Assembly (NCBI GenBank): GCA_015478945.1
Contig: JABUQX010007711.1
Span: forward strand, 1-12,500
Length of the DNA: 12,500 bases
Direction: 5' to 3'
Source: Trachelipus rathkii
Lineage: Eukaryota > Arthropoda > Malacostraca > Isopoda > Trachelipodidae
Positions 1-9,168 of this stretch are shown piece by piece (the stretch's first letter is position 1; every line of letters starts with the position of its first letter). Made by a program: the position numbers and the translations under genes. The notes under the pieces are model-generated. The model had not been told where the DNA came from, searched no databases, and saw only the letters and a program-made list of their open reading frames with translations.

Positions 1-379
1 CGGTGTCATTCTATTGGACGTTTGTGTGTCGTGCCATTTACCATCTTTTCTATTGTGGACTGAAATTGGGTGGGTAGAGACGAGGGGCCTCGCTTCGGCT
101 CATTGAGAATACGCGCAAAGGTGGTTTGAGAATTGTGCAGCGCAGGCTACTCTCGAGGATAACCTTGTCACATGTATCCGCTGCAGAAGTCCTACAAACT
201 TCGCAATGAGGTCCAGTCTTGCTTAGGAGTCAGTGTGCTTTTAGTGGGTCATTGACAAGCTTTGCATAATCTGACTCTCAACGAGAAAATACGACAAGCT
301 CTGCTGGCAAATTCTTTATCATGACTCAGTTTGAATTATACACGGAATAAGAATATCTTCAGACAATAGATGGGCCTTG
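1..379. other. Unassigned stretch left of the Gypsy-like remnant
   Basis: No open frame, RNA gene or repeat was recognised here. On the minus strand it lies just downstream of the integrase C-terminal remnant. It could therefore hold the last codons of pol, a trailing region or a decayed long terminal repeat. I saw no terminal TG...CA pair or second copy that would show an LTR. Confidence 0.3.
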
Positions 380-2335
380 GCATTCCACGGCTGTGGCAAT
401 GACTGTGCGCACCGTGGTGGTTTAGATTCCAGCTGTCGCGTTCCATTCATTTGGCTCCTTACAAACACAGAATACCAATGTGGTAGGGCTCCTTGTAATA
501 TCTGTCTCTGGGTTGTGATTCCGTGTGTTGTGTTACAGATCAGCGAGTTGTGCTGGCAATGTATCCGTCGAGTGGTCAGGCGAAGGTAGGTGGCGTGCTT
601 GTGTGCAACGAATTTTCTCGTTGATGTATTGAGCCCCGAGTCATATTGTGCTTGGCTTGTTGAAAGGCTTCGCTCGTCGCTGTTTGGAATCTGCTATGTA
701 ATATTCGGTTGAGGCCGCCCCGTTTTTGATCCGAACTTCATTCCGAAAACACCTCTCAACATGACTTCGGAAGGAATATGGTGGCGAGCAAGCTGAGTGT
801 AAAGGCAGCTCTCTACCGCAAAGATGTTTTCGCAAAATTGTATGAAGCCCTTTGAGGCTTCCTGTGTTTGATGCAGTTGGTGTCGAACACCATTGCCCTT
901 GATAGTATGGGTAAACACTCGATGCCAAGGCTATGGTTCTTCACCAGTGCTATGTGTCCTGCTAGCAGGAGAGAATCGCCTAGCAAGGTTGTTCAATTTT
1001 CACCGAACGGTAAATTTCAAACAGCTATTCTGTGGTTTTGCACTGTTTTTAGAACATACTGTGAGGAAGTTTTCCGTCGAGTGTAGTACAAATTTGGCCT
1101 GTCTCCTGGGTATAGTAAATTCCGTTCCGAAGATCCAGGTGTTTTTTCTACTGAAGTACTTTTCGCTGTCACTGGACTAGTGGTTTTGTTGAACACTTTT
1201 GCAACTCCTGCTGATAGGATTCTCTGGCCCAGGGTGGCATTCTGAGTGGATAGCTATGAGGATTCGTGTGACATTTCTGTCAGGAATACCTTACAAAGAC
1301 GCGATCCAACACGGAGAGATAGTTTTGCCATGGTTAAAATTTCCGCTAAGCCCGACGCTTTCATCCTTGTTTGCTATGACTGCGTCAGGGAGTTCCCTCA
1401 GCCTGTCTGCCGAGAAGTAGCAGAAACGTCCCATTGGCAAGCACATGCCCTCGATATTTCATCGCGTTGTGTCCCATTGGTCATCACTGTCCTCATCTGT
1501 CTGTGCGGGGACAATCTATCGAGTCTCCTCTGACAAAAGTAAGAGAAAGAAAATAAGGACAATTTAATTTTGAAAGATAGTCAAGTTACGTTGGCCCTGT
1601 TATGCTTGGTTTTGTGTGGCGGTTGCTTGTTTGGTAAAGAACTAACAATGAGAAACCCAAGCGTACGTGGAAAACGTGGACGCTAGCAAGAAGATGCAAT
1701 TTCAAGCAGTTAGAAATAAAGAGAATGCTTTAACCGTAGTGTGTGAATAAAAATCCGCTTGCATTAGCTCGTTTCATACGGTAGGTTTCGCAAGTTCCTT
1801 CTTGTAGTTGTTCCTTTACATTCAGCTCGAGCTGGACTTCAGATCCATCCGACGGCCCATAGTGAGCCTTTCAGATCAACTCGCCAAGCATAGAGGCTGG
1901 CCTGAGTGACCCTTTCCCTGGTTGTTTCAAAACGAGAAAGATTCCTTGTCCTTCTTTCTGATTTCAGTTCATGCGGCCAGCTTTATAAGGGCATCGTTTG
2001 AGGGCGAGTATGCAAGTAGATTATCTATCTTAACCTTTGGAGGCGAACTCTTTTAATTTTGAGTGTCTTTGCAGCGTTTCTTGATTAGTTTATTACTGGT
2101 CCTTTTGGTATCATTTCGTCATATGATTAGGTGAATAGCATCTTTCCATGTTGTGTTGTAGGGAATGTCCGAGCTTTTTCCGCCGAGAAAACAAGACTAC
2201 CTAGTCTATGGATATTCCTTGCTGATGGATGCTTCGATTCGAATTCAAAAGGGTAGCGGCAAAGTTGTAGAAAAGAGTCGGCCAAAAGCCTTGACGATTG
2301 GGGATAAGCTTTACAACCTAGTTAGCTGTGAGGCC
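380..2335 (-). mobile_element. Decayed Ty3/Gypsy-like retrotransposon pol fragment (RNase H end to integrase)
   Basis: No long frame survives, but a series of pol-like motifs occurs in the right order on the minus strand. At 2300-2330 the bases resemble the RNase H DHKPL...IP region. At 2232-2252 the frame reads PFEFESK, like the segment before the RNase H end, and at 2193-2222 ARNIHRLGSL stands where NADALSRL is usual. GHSG at 1900-1911 and ELNVKEQLQ at 1802-1828 fit the integrase zinc-binding region (GHxG...VKxCxxCQ), with the cysteines lost. IKGNGVRH, ending at 880, fits the conserved NGIRH block, followed by FIQ at 838-846. PHWYSVFVRSQMN, inside 431-493, fits the GPxSYxV end of the integrase C-terminal region. 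The element breaks off at about 2335 against AT-rich DNA, so RT, protease and gag are missing. The D,D-35-E core is too decayed to place. An ancient, inactive fragment is the best reading; the family call is by eye. Confidence 0.55.
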
Positions 2336-2683
2336 GGATAGCCTACGAACTGAAAATTTTTGTATCTTTGTTCTGGCTTTCTTATGGCAGAGGTGGAAGC
2401 GATTCTTTTCTATTTTAATTTAATCTGGAAAAAATTAATAATATACATTACAGCGAATATTGGTTTCGGAAATTCGAGATGAAGATGAAGAAAGGCTAGA
2501 AAAGAAATAAAAAAAAAGGTCTCCTTAAGTCTAATTTACACTGAATGATGATATATCATGGATGATCAAGGATTGTACATTGATCTTTGAGGTGAAGTAA
2601 AAATTAAATATATAGTAGAATGTAATTAGTTAGCAATAGATTGCCTTTAATTTGAGACATAAATTATGAGAAATTAATGAGGG
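2336..2683. other. AT-rich intergenic or intronic stretch
   Basis: About 350 bases of AT-rich DNA with short A and T runs and no supported gene. It starts abruptly where the Gypsy-like remnant stops, so the left side may be an insertion or deletion junction. A purine run near 2480-2518 (GAAGATGAAG, then A-rich) is the only compositional feature noticed. Confidence 0.35.
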
Positions 2684-2925
2684 GTTCCGGAGGATAGCGT
2701 GCGTCCAAAAACGCTATGTGTCGCTTTAGTCGTAGCCCCACAAATAAAAACGCGTTTTTTGTACTGTTGGAGCGCGAAGCGGTCACTGGGTTCACATGCT
2801 CCAATCAGTGTCAAATTTAAGCTACCGGTTAAAGATCTGAGAGAGGCTAATCACTTATGTGGGGTTCTCGGTTGACGAAGAATGCTCAAGCCTATCAATT
2901 TGTTACAGTCACCCTATGTAATAAT
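2684..2925. other. Unassigned GC-richer island with palindrome
   Basis: A block of roughly 240 bases is clearly less AT-rich than both sides. It contains the perfect 14-base palindrome AAAAACGCGTTTTT at 2746-2759. A short inverted pair, GCCCCACAAATAA near 2735-2747 and TTATGTGGGGTTC near 2856-2868, encloses about 110 bases. There is no open frame of note and no convincing tRNA-like A and B boxes. It might be a small non-autonomous element, a short interspersed repeat or unique sequence. The call is only that it differs from its surroundings. Confidence 0.35.
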
Positions 2926-3275
2926 TTTAGTGTATATATATTATATATATATTATAATTAAATATATATTTATATCATACTTGATTGAGTAGTGATATAT
3001 ATATATATATATATATATAATAGTATATAGATATATATATAATATAGAACTATATATATATATATACTATATATATATAGTAGTACTAGAAGGTATATAA
3101 GATATAGCTATATATATATATAATAGTAATACTTATATTATTATAGTTGTATATTATAGTATATATATTATATTATATAGTATTATATATAGTAGTATAT
3201 ATATTTATATATATATATATATTAATATATATTAATATTATATATATATATATATTATATATATATATATATATG
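2926..3275. repeat. Imperfect AT microsatellite array 1
   Basis: About 350 bases made almost wholly of TA/AT dinucleotides, broken by single G or C bases (TAG, TAC) and AT slips. It directly abuts the 5'-truncated end of LINE copy A. The short hydrophobic reading frames across it are artefacts of the repeat. Confidence 0.9.
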
Positions 3276-3892
3276 GCATATCGTCCAATGTTTAGTGTGA
3301 GAAAAAATTGATAAAATGAGGAATGAAACATATTAAAAGAGAGTTGTGTGGTGTGCGAGGAAGTGAGGTAGAACTCGCACGCAGCAGATAAATATGAAAG
3401 TACGGTTGAGATGGTTTTGGTCATATGGAAAGGAGTGAATGGACAAGGTCGGTTAGGTGCATGGAATAGTATAGGTGGGTGAGTGTGGTTGGGAATTCGA
3501 CAGGCTGGGAGACCGAAGAAACAAGTGGATTGTGAAGTCCAGTAAACAGAATGTCCTAGAGGAGTAGAAATGAGAGTTTGGGCAGAGGCGAGAATAAGGT
3601 GCATAACTGAGGAGTGAGAATGGCGGGGTTGTCTGAGTGAGGGGGCAATGGGTTGGGCCGTCATGCCTGGGCCAGGGGATGAAGCCGTCTACAACTTGAC
3701 GATATTGCATGGTCGAGGTCCGTCGGCGGTCACCGTAGAAGCTCTAGGGTGGATTTTTCTGGAGAAAGGGGACGGTTCTCACTATCAGGTATAGAGGGGG
3801 CGGTATGGCCTGGGCGCTTTCTTTTCGACTTGTTTTATATATATTCTTCTACTAACTTTCTTTTCCCAAGCTTGTCACGCACCTTTCCGGAG
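3276..3892 (+). mobile_element. LINE copy A: 5'-truncated non-LTR retrotransposon, C-terminus and 3' UTR
   Basis: Copy A is homologous over its whole length to copies B and C, which lie in the opposite orientation. Frame-hopping translation gives the C-terminal tail typical of decapod-type LINE polyproteins. DKMRNE is near 3309-3326, and GFGHMERSE at 3413-3439 corresponds to the usual RWFGHxxR motif. Further on, AGRPKK-like bases occur near 3505-3520 and ARIRCITEE near 3589-3615, close to the usual ARxRVxxRxEWR ending. From about 3640 the sequence is a 3' UTR-like segment shared with B and C, including a TGGCCCAGGCATGA-type block (the complement at 3660-3675). It ends near 3892 and runs into AT repeats. 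Frameshifts and stops make it dead. The missing 5' part is typical of incomplete target-primed reverse transcription. LINE identity is well supported; the exact clade is not. Confidence 0.8.
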
Positions 3893-4165
3893 ATAATATA
3901 TTAAGAGAAATCCTACATAGGATAATGAGGATATAATACGAGAAATAGTTATATAATTAGATTAATAATTAATAATAATAATATAATATCGAGCATATAT
4001 ATATATTATAACTATGAGTTAGATATATATATAGTATATATATAATATAAGGGCGTCGTAAGTAGTAGTAGTAGTAGGTATAATAGTAGTAGCATCATAT
4101 TATATATGATTAGGTAGTGAGTATATAGTATATTATAAGTATTATATGATCAATAAAATATAATC
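3893..4165. repeat. AT-rich microsatellite array 2 with TAG triplets
   Basis: Degenerate ATA/TAT repeats, with a short GTAGTAGTAGTAGTA run near 4058-4072. The array lies between the 3' ends of copies A and B, which face each other. It may include the A/T-rich tails of both elements as well as target DNA. Confidence 0.85.
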
Positions 4166-4174
4166 ATGCATGCG

Positions 4175-4822
4175 TCCATTTTATTTCCCCAGGCTGGGGG
4201 TAAGCCGGCGCGTGACAGTGCATCCGGAACACCAGAATAAGTAAGTTAGAAAGAATCATGACAAGGTCGAGACAAGGAAGCCAGCTTAGCCGCCGCCCTC
4301 TATACCGGTATTAGTGAGAACTGAGTCGCAGTCGAATCCACCCTAGAGCTACGATTAGTGACCGCGTGCTGGACCCTCCACTATAGCATATCCGTCAAGT
4401 GCGTAGGTGTTCATCCCCTGGCGGGCCAGCAGCCATGACCCGGCTGGGAGCCACTCCATTCATCCTATTATGGTGTCATCTCTGTGATTCTCGTTCTGCG
4501 CAAGACTCACATTCGTCAGCCGTCGTTCCTTGCAGAACCATTCGTTTCACGTGACTCAAGTTCTATCTGTTTTTCGTTAGCGGCCGGTTTCCGCGACATC
4601 GAGTTCCCAGACGGACACTCACACTATAGTCATCTGGCTTTAACCAACATGACTGTCATGTCATCCTTCCATATGACCTAAATATCGCATCTCAACGTAC
4701 TGTCGTTTATTCTCTCATTTATTGGCGCTTTTTCTTCACACCGTGTCGACAACCCGTCTAATACGGTTATTCTCAGTTTTACTTCAATGTCTTGTCTCAC
4801 AGCCTAAAACACGCTCCTAAGA
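4175..4822 (-). mobile_element. LINE copy B: 5'-truncated non-LTR retrotransposon, C-terminus and 3' UTR
   Basis: The 3' UTR block at about 4200-4440 matches the reverse complement of copy A at about 3660-3890. Shared words include CCCTCTATACC, TCCACCCTAGAGCT and TTCATCCCCTGGC. The C-terminal coding remnant carries GHMEG, the counterpart of the GHMER motif in copy A, at 4665-4678. The 5' break near 4822, next to AT repeats, falls at nearly the same point of the element as the break in copy A. The 3' end near 4175 carries CCCCAGCCTGGGG followed by AATAAA on the minus strand, which could be a small hairpin plus a polyadenylation signal. Indels relative to A and C are frequent, so this is a dead copy. 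Confidence 0.75.
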
Positions 4823-4825
4823 GTT

Positions 4826-4937
4826 ATAATATATGAATATATAATACTATAGTACTATCATATATATATACTATATATAGCTATATATATATAATAGTAA
4901 ATATTATAGTATATAGTAGTATAGTGTATGTAATATA
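4826..4937. repeat. AT microsatellite array 3
   Basis: About 110 bases of imperfect TA repeats with interspersed AGT and AGC. It separates the truncated 5' end of copy B from the 3' region of copy C. Confidence 0.85.
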
Positions 4938-5239
4938 TGATTAATGTATTTCGTTGTGCTGTGTTCTATTCTTACTAACCAGTAACCTGTTATTTCTTCC
5001 AAGTTGGGAGTAACGAGCGGCCTAGCAGGATGAGCATCGGAAAAGAAAAGCAGTAGGAGAGTATGATAGGATGTCTGAAAAATGACATAGGATGGCCAGC
5101 CCTGGCTCATGGCCTATGTAACGGTGATCTTTAGCCGTCCCTCTGTATACCATTAACTTCGAGTGAAGAAGTCGTCAGCAGAACAGAAAGATCCACGACT
5201 AAAAGCTTCATAGGGAATCACCTAGGCGGACGGAACCCT

Positions 5240-5690
5240 CACTATTGGTTAAATCGTCAATGTAAAGGGTTCATCCCTTGGCCCAGGTTGGCCACACCAT
5301 GCCCCATACAATAACCCCGACATTCTCTCCTAATCATGGCACCTTTTATGTCTCAGCCTTCCTGCGAATTCTCACATTGTCCCCTTCAGTACATGTCGTC
5401 ACCGACCTCAATCCAACTTTCTCTTCGGCTCCTCCCAGCCGTTCGGTTGGCACGCAACACAATCTCTCATCATGTTAGCAGCGTCGTCGCTTAACACTGA
5501 AGCCGCTGACTAAGGTATTCATCTCTTTCCACGTGACCAAAACCATTTCAACCAACTTTGCATTTATTCTCGTCATTACCCCCTTTCTTCACGACCATAT
5601 GACAACTCTCTACAATATATCGATTTTCCAGTCCTCATTTTATTAATTCTCTCACGCCACCTAGCAGCCCCTAAGATTGTCGCTCTGAAC
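5240..5690 (-). pseudogene. LINE C: C-terminal tail and start of 3' UTR
   Basis: This is the part of copy C homologous to the coding ends of A and B. GFGHVERDE is readable at 5518-5544, equivalent to GFGHMERSE in copy A. Downstream, around 5420-5450, bases fit the GRPKRKW-like block with a frameshift. The 3' UTR follows with the shared words TTCATCCCTTGGCCCAGG (plus strand, near 5270-5288). The three copies differ by many substitutions and short indels, which shows that they are old. Confidence 0.7.
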
Positions 5691-5899
5691 ACGGTAAACT
5701 TTAGATCCTATATTTCTTATTCCAGACTATAGTGCTACTACCATAGAATAACACTAAGGTAAGCAACATACCCTCAGTAAGAACTCCTAAGCGCACTCAA
5801 AGACTTAATTTCTTTCACATTCACCAACGATTTAATGTTGCAGCCAGCGAACCTTCCTGCCATTGCACAACTTTCCTACTGACACTCTGCATCTATTCC

Positions 5900-6840
5900 G
5901 TTCCCTGTTTCATGGCTCTACACATACCTCTAATATTTGAAACTCAAACACTTGCTCCAGATGCTCACTTTCATCTAACATAACTTCACACTGAGGAACT
6001 GTCCTCACTCACAACCATAACCTTTCTCTTAATTACGTTTACATTCCAACGACAACTGTGTACTGTTTTAACATACCTGGCCAAATCTCTCTCTTACCCA
6101 ATCCTCTCAAACTGCTCTTCAGATTCGCCACACAGAACAATCATCCTCCGCATATAATAGGTAGGGGCACCCTCCACTCATGCTCCATCTCCATCATTCT
6201 ATGACGCTCATTTTCCTGCCCATCCCCATGCCTCGAATTCTTTCATAACCCATCGCATATACAAATTGATAACCGGAGACATGATACACACCCTGTCTCA
6301 CTCCCCAGCCTATTATCCTAGAAACCAATCACCATTGAACACCGATTGTATTCTACACATGCTTCAAGCTTCGTCATACATACTTTTTGATTCCAGTTCA
6401 GGAAGCCTTACTTTGCCAATCACCATCAATGATCATAATATCCGGCAAAGGACGAAGGGTCTCAATCAAATATTTAATAAAAAAAAATGTCTAAAAGAGA
6501 AATGGCGTTTCCTTTTTCTCCTTCCTTCTCGCCCTCATTTTCTCATCAAATCAATTAATATTTCTATTACAAATTGGTATAGATTTGATCTGATCACTCC
6601 TAGCGCAGCCTAACTTAAACGCGAACCTTGTTCTTTTCACTCAATCAGTCCTCAGTCACTGCGACGCATCTTTCGTACACCAAATACCAGGCTATATACC
6701 TTCTCCTACAACACTCCAATAAACTAATTCCCTTCCCCCTATGATTTCTACAGTTCCCCTTTTTTCCGCTACCGCTATTAAGGGTAGCTGATTTACCCAC
6801 GCGCTCTGCGCTGCAATCTTCTTGGAAATATACCTCCATA
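5900..6840 (-). pseudogene. LINE C: reverse transcriptase domain remnant
   Basis: Core RT motifs are present in order on the minus strand. NHRGKGISLL at 6717-6746 matches the NYRGISLL block that opens the RT fingers, and the same 64-codon open stretch ends in ERCVAVTED. GVRQG at 6290-6304, followed by bases that read CxMSP after an indel, is the GVRQGCxMSP motif. YAEDD at 6140-6154 is the catalytic YADD with one extra base. About 120 bases further on, the frame yields SFKY, like the FKYLG motif. In a live element this enzyme copies the element's RNA at nicked chromosomal DNA. Here frameshifts separate every motif, so it is a pseudogene. Confidence 0.8.
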
Positions 6841-7033
6841 CAACGCTTTTATTACGATCACTGTCAAATGCCAGATCAATTCACCATCTCGCCTCCGCTT
6901 CGTTGTATCATAGGTTCGAAGCTAGGGTAATTCAATGCTATGCCTGCAGATTTACTCATTCTTCTTCAACTTTGCACCCTATCCTCATTTCCCTCTGCTT
7001 ACTAATAACCTCATCCGGCCAGAATACGTTATT

Positions 7034-7099
7034 TTAACTACATGGCAAATGTTAGCTACAATACATTGTTAACTACATGAGTAAATGTTAACTACATTT
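7034..7099. repeat. Short tandem repeat, four units of 17-19 bp
   Basis: The core TTA(A/G)CTACA begins at 7034, 7052, 7069 and 7088, giving spacings of 18, 17 and 19 bases. The spacers are similar (for example TGGCAAATG and TGAGTAAATG). It lies inside LINE copy C between the linker and the RT region, and it interrupts what would have been coding sequence. Confidence 0.75.
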
Positions 7100-7502
7100 C
7101 ATACGAAATACCACCCAGATTTAACGTAGCACTCCCCTCAATCTATTTCATACACTTACACACAAGCACACCATCCCTATTCATTTATTCTAAGCAGATT
7201 CCCGCCCCTTATTCTCATTTCTTAACCTTTCGCGCCTCCCTCCAGAAGAGCTTCCTTTCCCTTGTTATGTCCTCATTCATCCTCCTGTCCAAACTGTTCA
7301 TTTACCTCGTTGTTTTCTCCTACCTACATAGCACCTTTTAGTATTTCTTTGTTTCCTCCTTATATAGATCCAAGCAATCTTTCTTTTGAAAACTTCACTC
7401 ATTTGCTTTTAGTACATTCACCAACGCTTCTTTTTTACCTTTAATCCGCTTTCATCACCGTTTCTTCATTTCCACATTCGCTGTTTAACTGAATTCTTAC
7501 TT

Positions 7503-7703
7503 CTACTTTAGCCCATCCACACATCCACTCACTTCCTTTGCACTACTAACAATTGCTTCCTTCATTTGCCCCCAGATTTGTTCAGTAATAACTTGTTCAC
7601 ATTCACATTCAACCGTTATACTAGCGAGCGCTCTTACATACTTATCCTTATTGTCTTGCTCTCTTAACTTCTCACTTCTTAATTTTACGTACTTCCTTTC
7701 GTA
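7503..7703 (-). pseudogene. LINE C: linker between endonuclease and reverse transcriptase, 66-codon open stretch
   Basis: A stop-free run of 66 codons lies between an in-frame TGA at 7704-7706 and a TAG at 7503-7505; it has no methionine at its start. It reads KLREQDNKDKYVRAL and then EQIWGQMKEAIVSSAKEV. This highly charged helical pattern resembles the region that follows the endonuclease in decapod-type LINE polyproteins (W/MKxAIVxSAxEVxG). It is the best preserved coding stretch in copy C. No function of its own is proposed. Confidence 0.65.
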
Positions 7704-7754
7704 TCACCTTCCTCTCCATCGCAAGGCCCCCACTAACTTAATTTTCATAGAACA

Positions 7755-8580
7755 ACATAATGATCCGATAGTCCCATTCCTAACCCCCTCATGGATTTAA
7801 CATCCAACACATTAATATCAACATCTCCTTCTTCACAAGCGCAAAATCAATCATACTTTTGCCACTTCTGATACGCATAATCTACCGTACAGCCAACTCT
7901 CAGTATAACTTATGGATACTCTTGTGTTTAAAAGAAAGTATTACTTCACACACAGTACCTCTCTCGTTCACAGAAATCAATGCACCGTTTCCTAGCCGAT
8001 TCTCATTTTCTTCGCGCCACCGACTATTCGCAAAACCGGTCACCGTGTTATACCATCCCTTTTTTTGAGCTACCTATCCAACCAATTTCAGGTCTGCCCG
8101 CAATCACTATCAATCTGAAGCTCTACCACCCCATCCAGAAACATCATTCAGATTATCTCCAAAAATCGTACGTCTCTTCAACGTTTCCCTGCAAATGATG
8201 GTACCATAACGTTCAGCAACCCACATCATTAGCCTTTAGACCATTTTCAAAACTTAAATTTAAGCGCATTACGATATTCTAGGACCTCCACACACACAAA
8301 GTCTGGACCATAGCTTTTGTACACGGTCATCATCCGGCAAAAATTGCTAACTCTGTCTCTCCCTCTCCTCATGTCTCTTCCAAGCGGACCCGCACTGCAC
8401 GACATTTTCACACCACACCACTCGTCATTTACACCTTTTCCTTTCATCATATATTTTGCAGTCATAGCGAGCAAATCAAATTTTGCCCTTTCTATACAGT
8501 CCGATCACCTCTCTGTCTCTATATTCTTAATGTCCTCTTGACATTGCATGTACCCCATACGATTCATACAATATCGCCGA
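7755..8580 (-). pseudogene. LINE C: apurinic-type endonuclease domain remnant
   Basis: The domain would nick target DNA. Near 8545-8560 the bases fit the N-terminal WNV block (WGTCNV). Between 8471 and 8400 the frame reads LAMTAKYMMKGKGVNDEWCGV, where the family has MTETK and WCGV, so the catalytic glutamate of the ETK motif is not visible. NENR with nearby VDF-like words appears near 7985-8020, and SMIDFALVKKE near 7832-7866. MGLSDHYVVL, with SDH at 7760-7768, is the C-terminal catalytic motif and is intact. Several frameshifts separate these islands. Confidence 0.7.
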
Positions 8581-8599
8581 AAATTAGAAGGTCGTTTAC

Positions 8600-8990
8600 G
8601 GCGATCACGACGTTCTCGAGGTCTGCAGCATTCCTAGCAAGAGATAGGTGTGGGTAGTGGGCAGGCCAACCCAACTACCACCGCTCCTTAGTCGACTTCT
8701 ACGACGCGCAGGACGACATAACGAATGTGGGAATTCTTTCTCCCCCGCACACAGGGAATTATGATGATAGTTAGGGATGTCTGTAAGGTGTGTATCTAGA
8801 AGTGGGTGGTGTGTACTTGTTAACTCCATGTGTATAGTGATGATGTGGATAAATGGTGGTTAGTAATATATGTTGCGTGGAGGATGAGTGTGTGAAGAAT
8901 AATGATCGCAAAAGGGAAAAGACGCACGCAATTCAAGAGCCATTATGGGAGGGTGATGTCATCGCTTCGAAGTATGCGTGTACTCCTCCC
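8600..8990 (-). other. Probable 5' leader of LINE C
   Basis: Some 390 bases lie between the first endonuclease motif and AT array 4. No host gene or convincing frame was seen. On the minus strand the segment has CACACC-rich stretches and TCGACTAAGGAGCGGTGG (complement near 8670-8690), which may belong to the element's untranslated leader. It could equally be unrelated intronic sequence. Confidence 0.4.
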
Positions 8991-8993
8991 TCT

Positions 8994-9132
8994 TATATAT
9001 ATATATATATACTGATGATGTAGTATATATTCTATAGTATATTATATTAGATATATAGGTACTATATATTAGTAAGTATAGTATGATATATATATATATA
9101 TATATATAGTATATATATATATATATATATAT
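8994..9132. repeat. AT microsatellite array 4
   Basis: Two nearly pure TA runs (8994-9011 and about 9088-9132) flank a degenerate middle. The array begins 36 bases inside the intron, counted from the DIS3L2 splice donor at 9168, and marks the other side of LINE copy C. Confidence 0.9.
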
Positions 9133-9168
9133 CAAATAAAGCTATAACGTGAAGATCACTTAACTTAC

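Larger units (their letters stand above)
4990..8990 (-). mobile_element. LINE copy C: near-full-length, degenerate non-LTR retrotransposon
   Basis: Roughly 4 kb on the minus strand hold all parts of a one-ORF LINE in order: a 5' leader (about 8990-8600), an AP-type endonuclease, a linker, a reverse transcriptase, a C-terminal tail and a 3' UTR shared with copies A and B. The minus strand is purine-rich throughout, as is usual for this kind of element in my recollection. Stops and frameshifts occur every 20-70 codons, so no functional protein can be made. The copy has the same orientation as the DIS3L2 exons and seems to lie inside that gene's intron. The 3' end near 4990 aligns with the end of copy B (TTGGGAGTAACG versus CTGGGGGTAAGC, plus strand). 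The 5' end is uncertain; it could be anywhere from 8600 to the AT array at 8994. Confidence 0.8.

Noticed and set aside
377..1533. Several 70-95 codon plus-strand frames
   Set aside because: They show no recognisable domain and lie opposite the minus-strand pol motif islands, so chance frames are the simpler reading.
2684..2925. tRNA gene or tRNA-derived SINE
   Set aside because: A GGTTCA-like word is present near 2789, but there is no matching A box or cloverleaf on either strand.
3173..3664. 163-codon minus-strand frame
   Set aside because: It is antisense to LINE copy A and runs into AT repeats (Ile/Tyr alternation). The sense strand carries the LINE motifs.
6266..6613. 115-codon plus-strand frame
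   Set aside because: It is antisense to the RT remnant of LINE copy C, which carries GVRQG- and YADD-type motifs on the other strand.
7034..7099. Possible CRISPR-like repeat-spacer array
   Set aside because: The units are only 17-19 bases with similar spacers, in a eukaryotic LINE; it is a simple tandem repeat.
3276..8600. Frameshifts caused by poor sequencing rather than decay
   Set aside because: The adjacent 1178-nt DIS3L2 exon is free of frameshifts, and the three LINE copies differ from each other by many substitutions as well as indels, so genuine age is more likely. Raw-read inspection would settle it.
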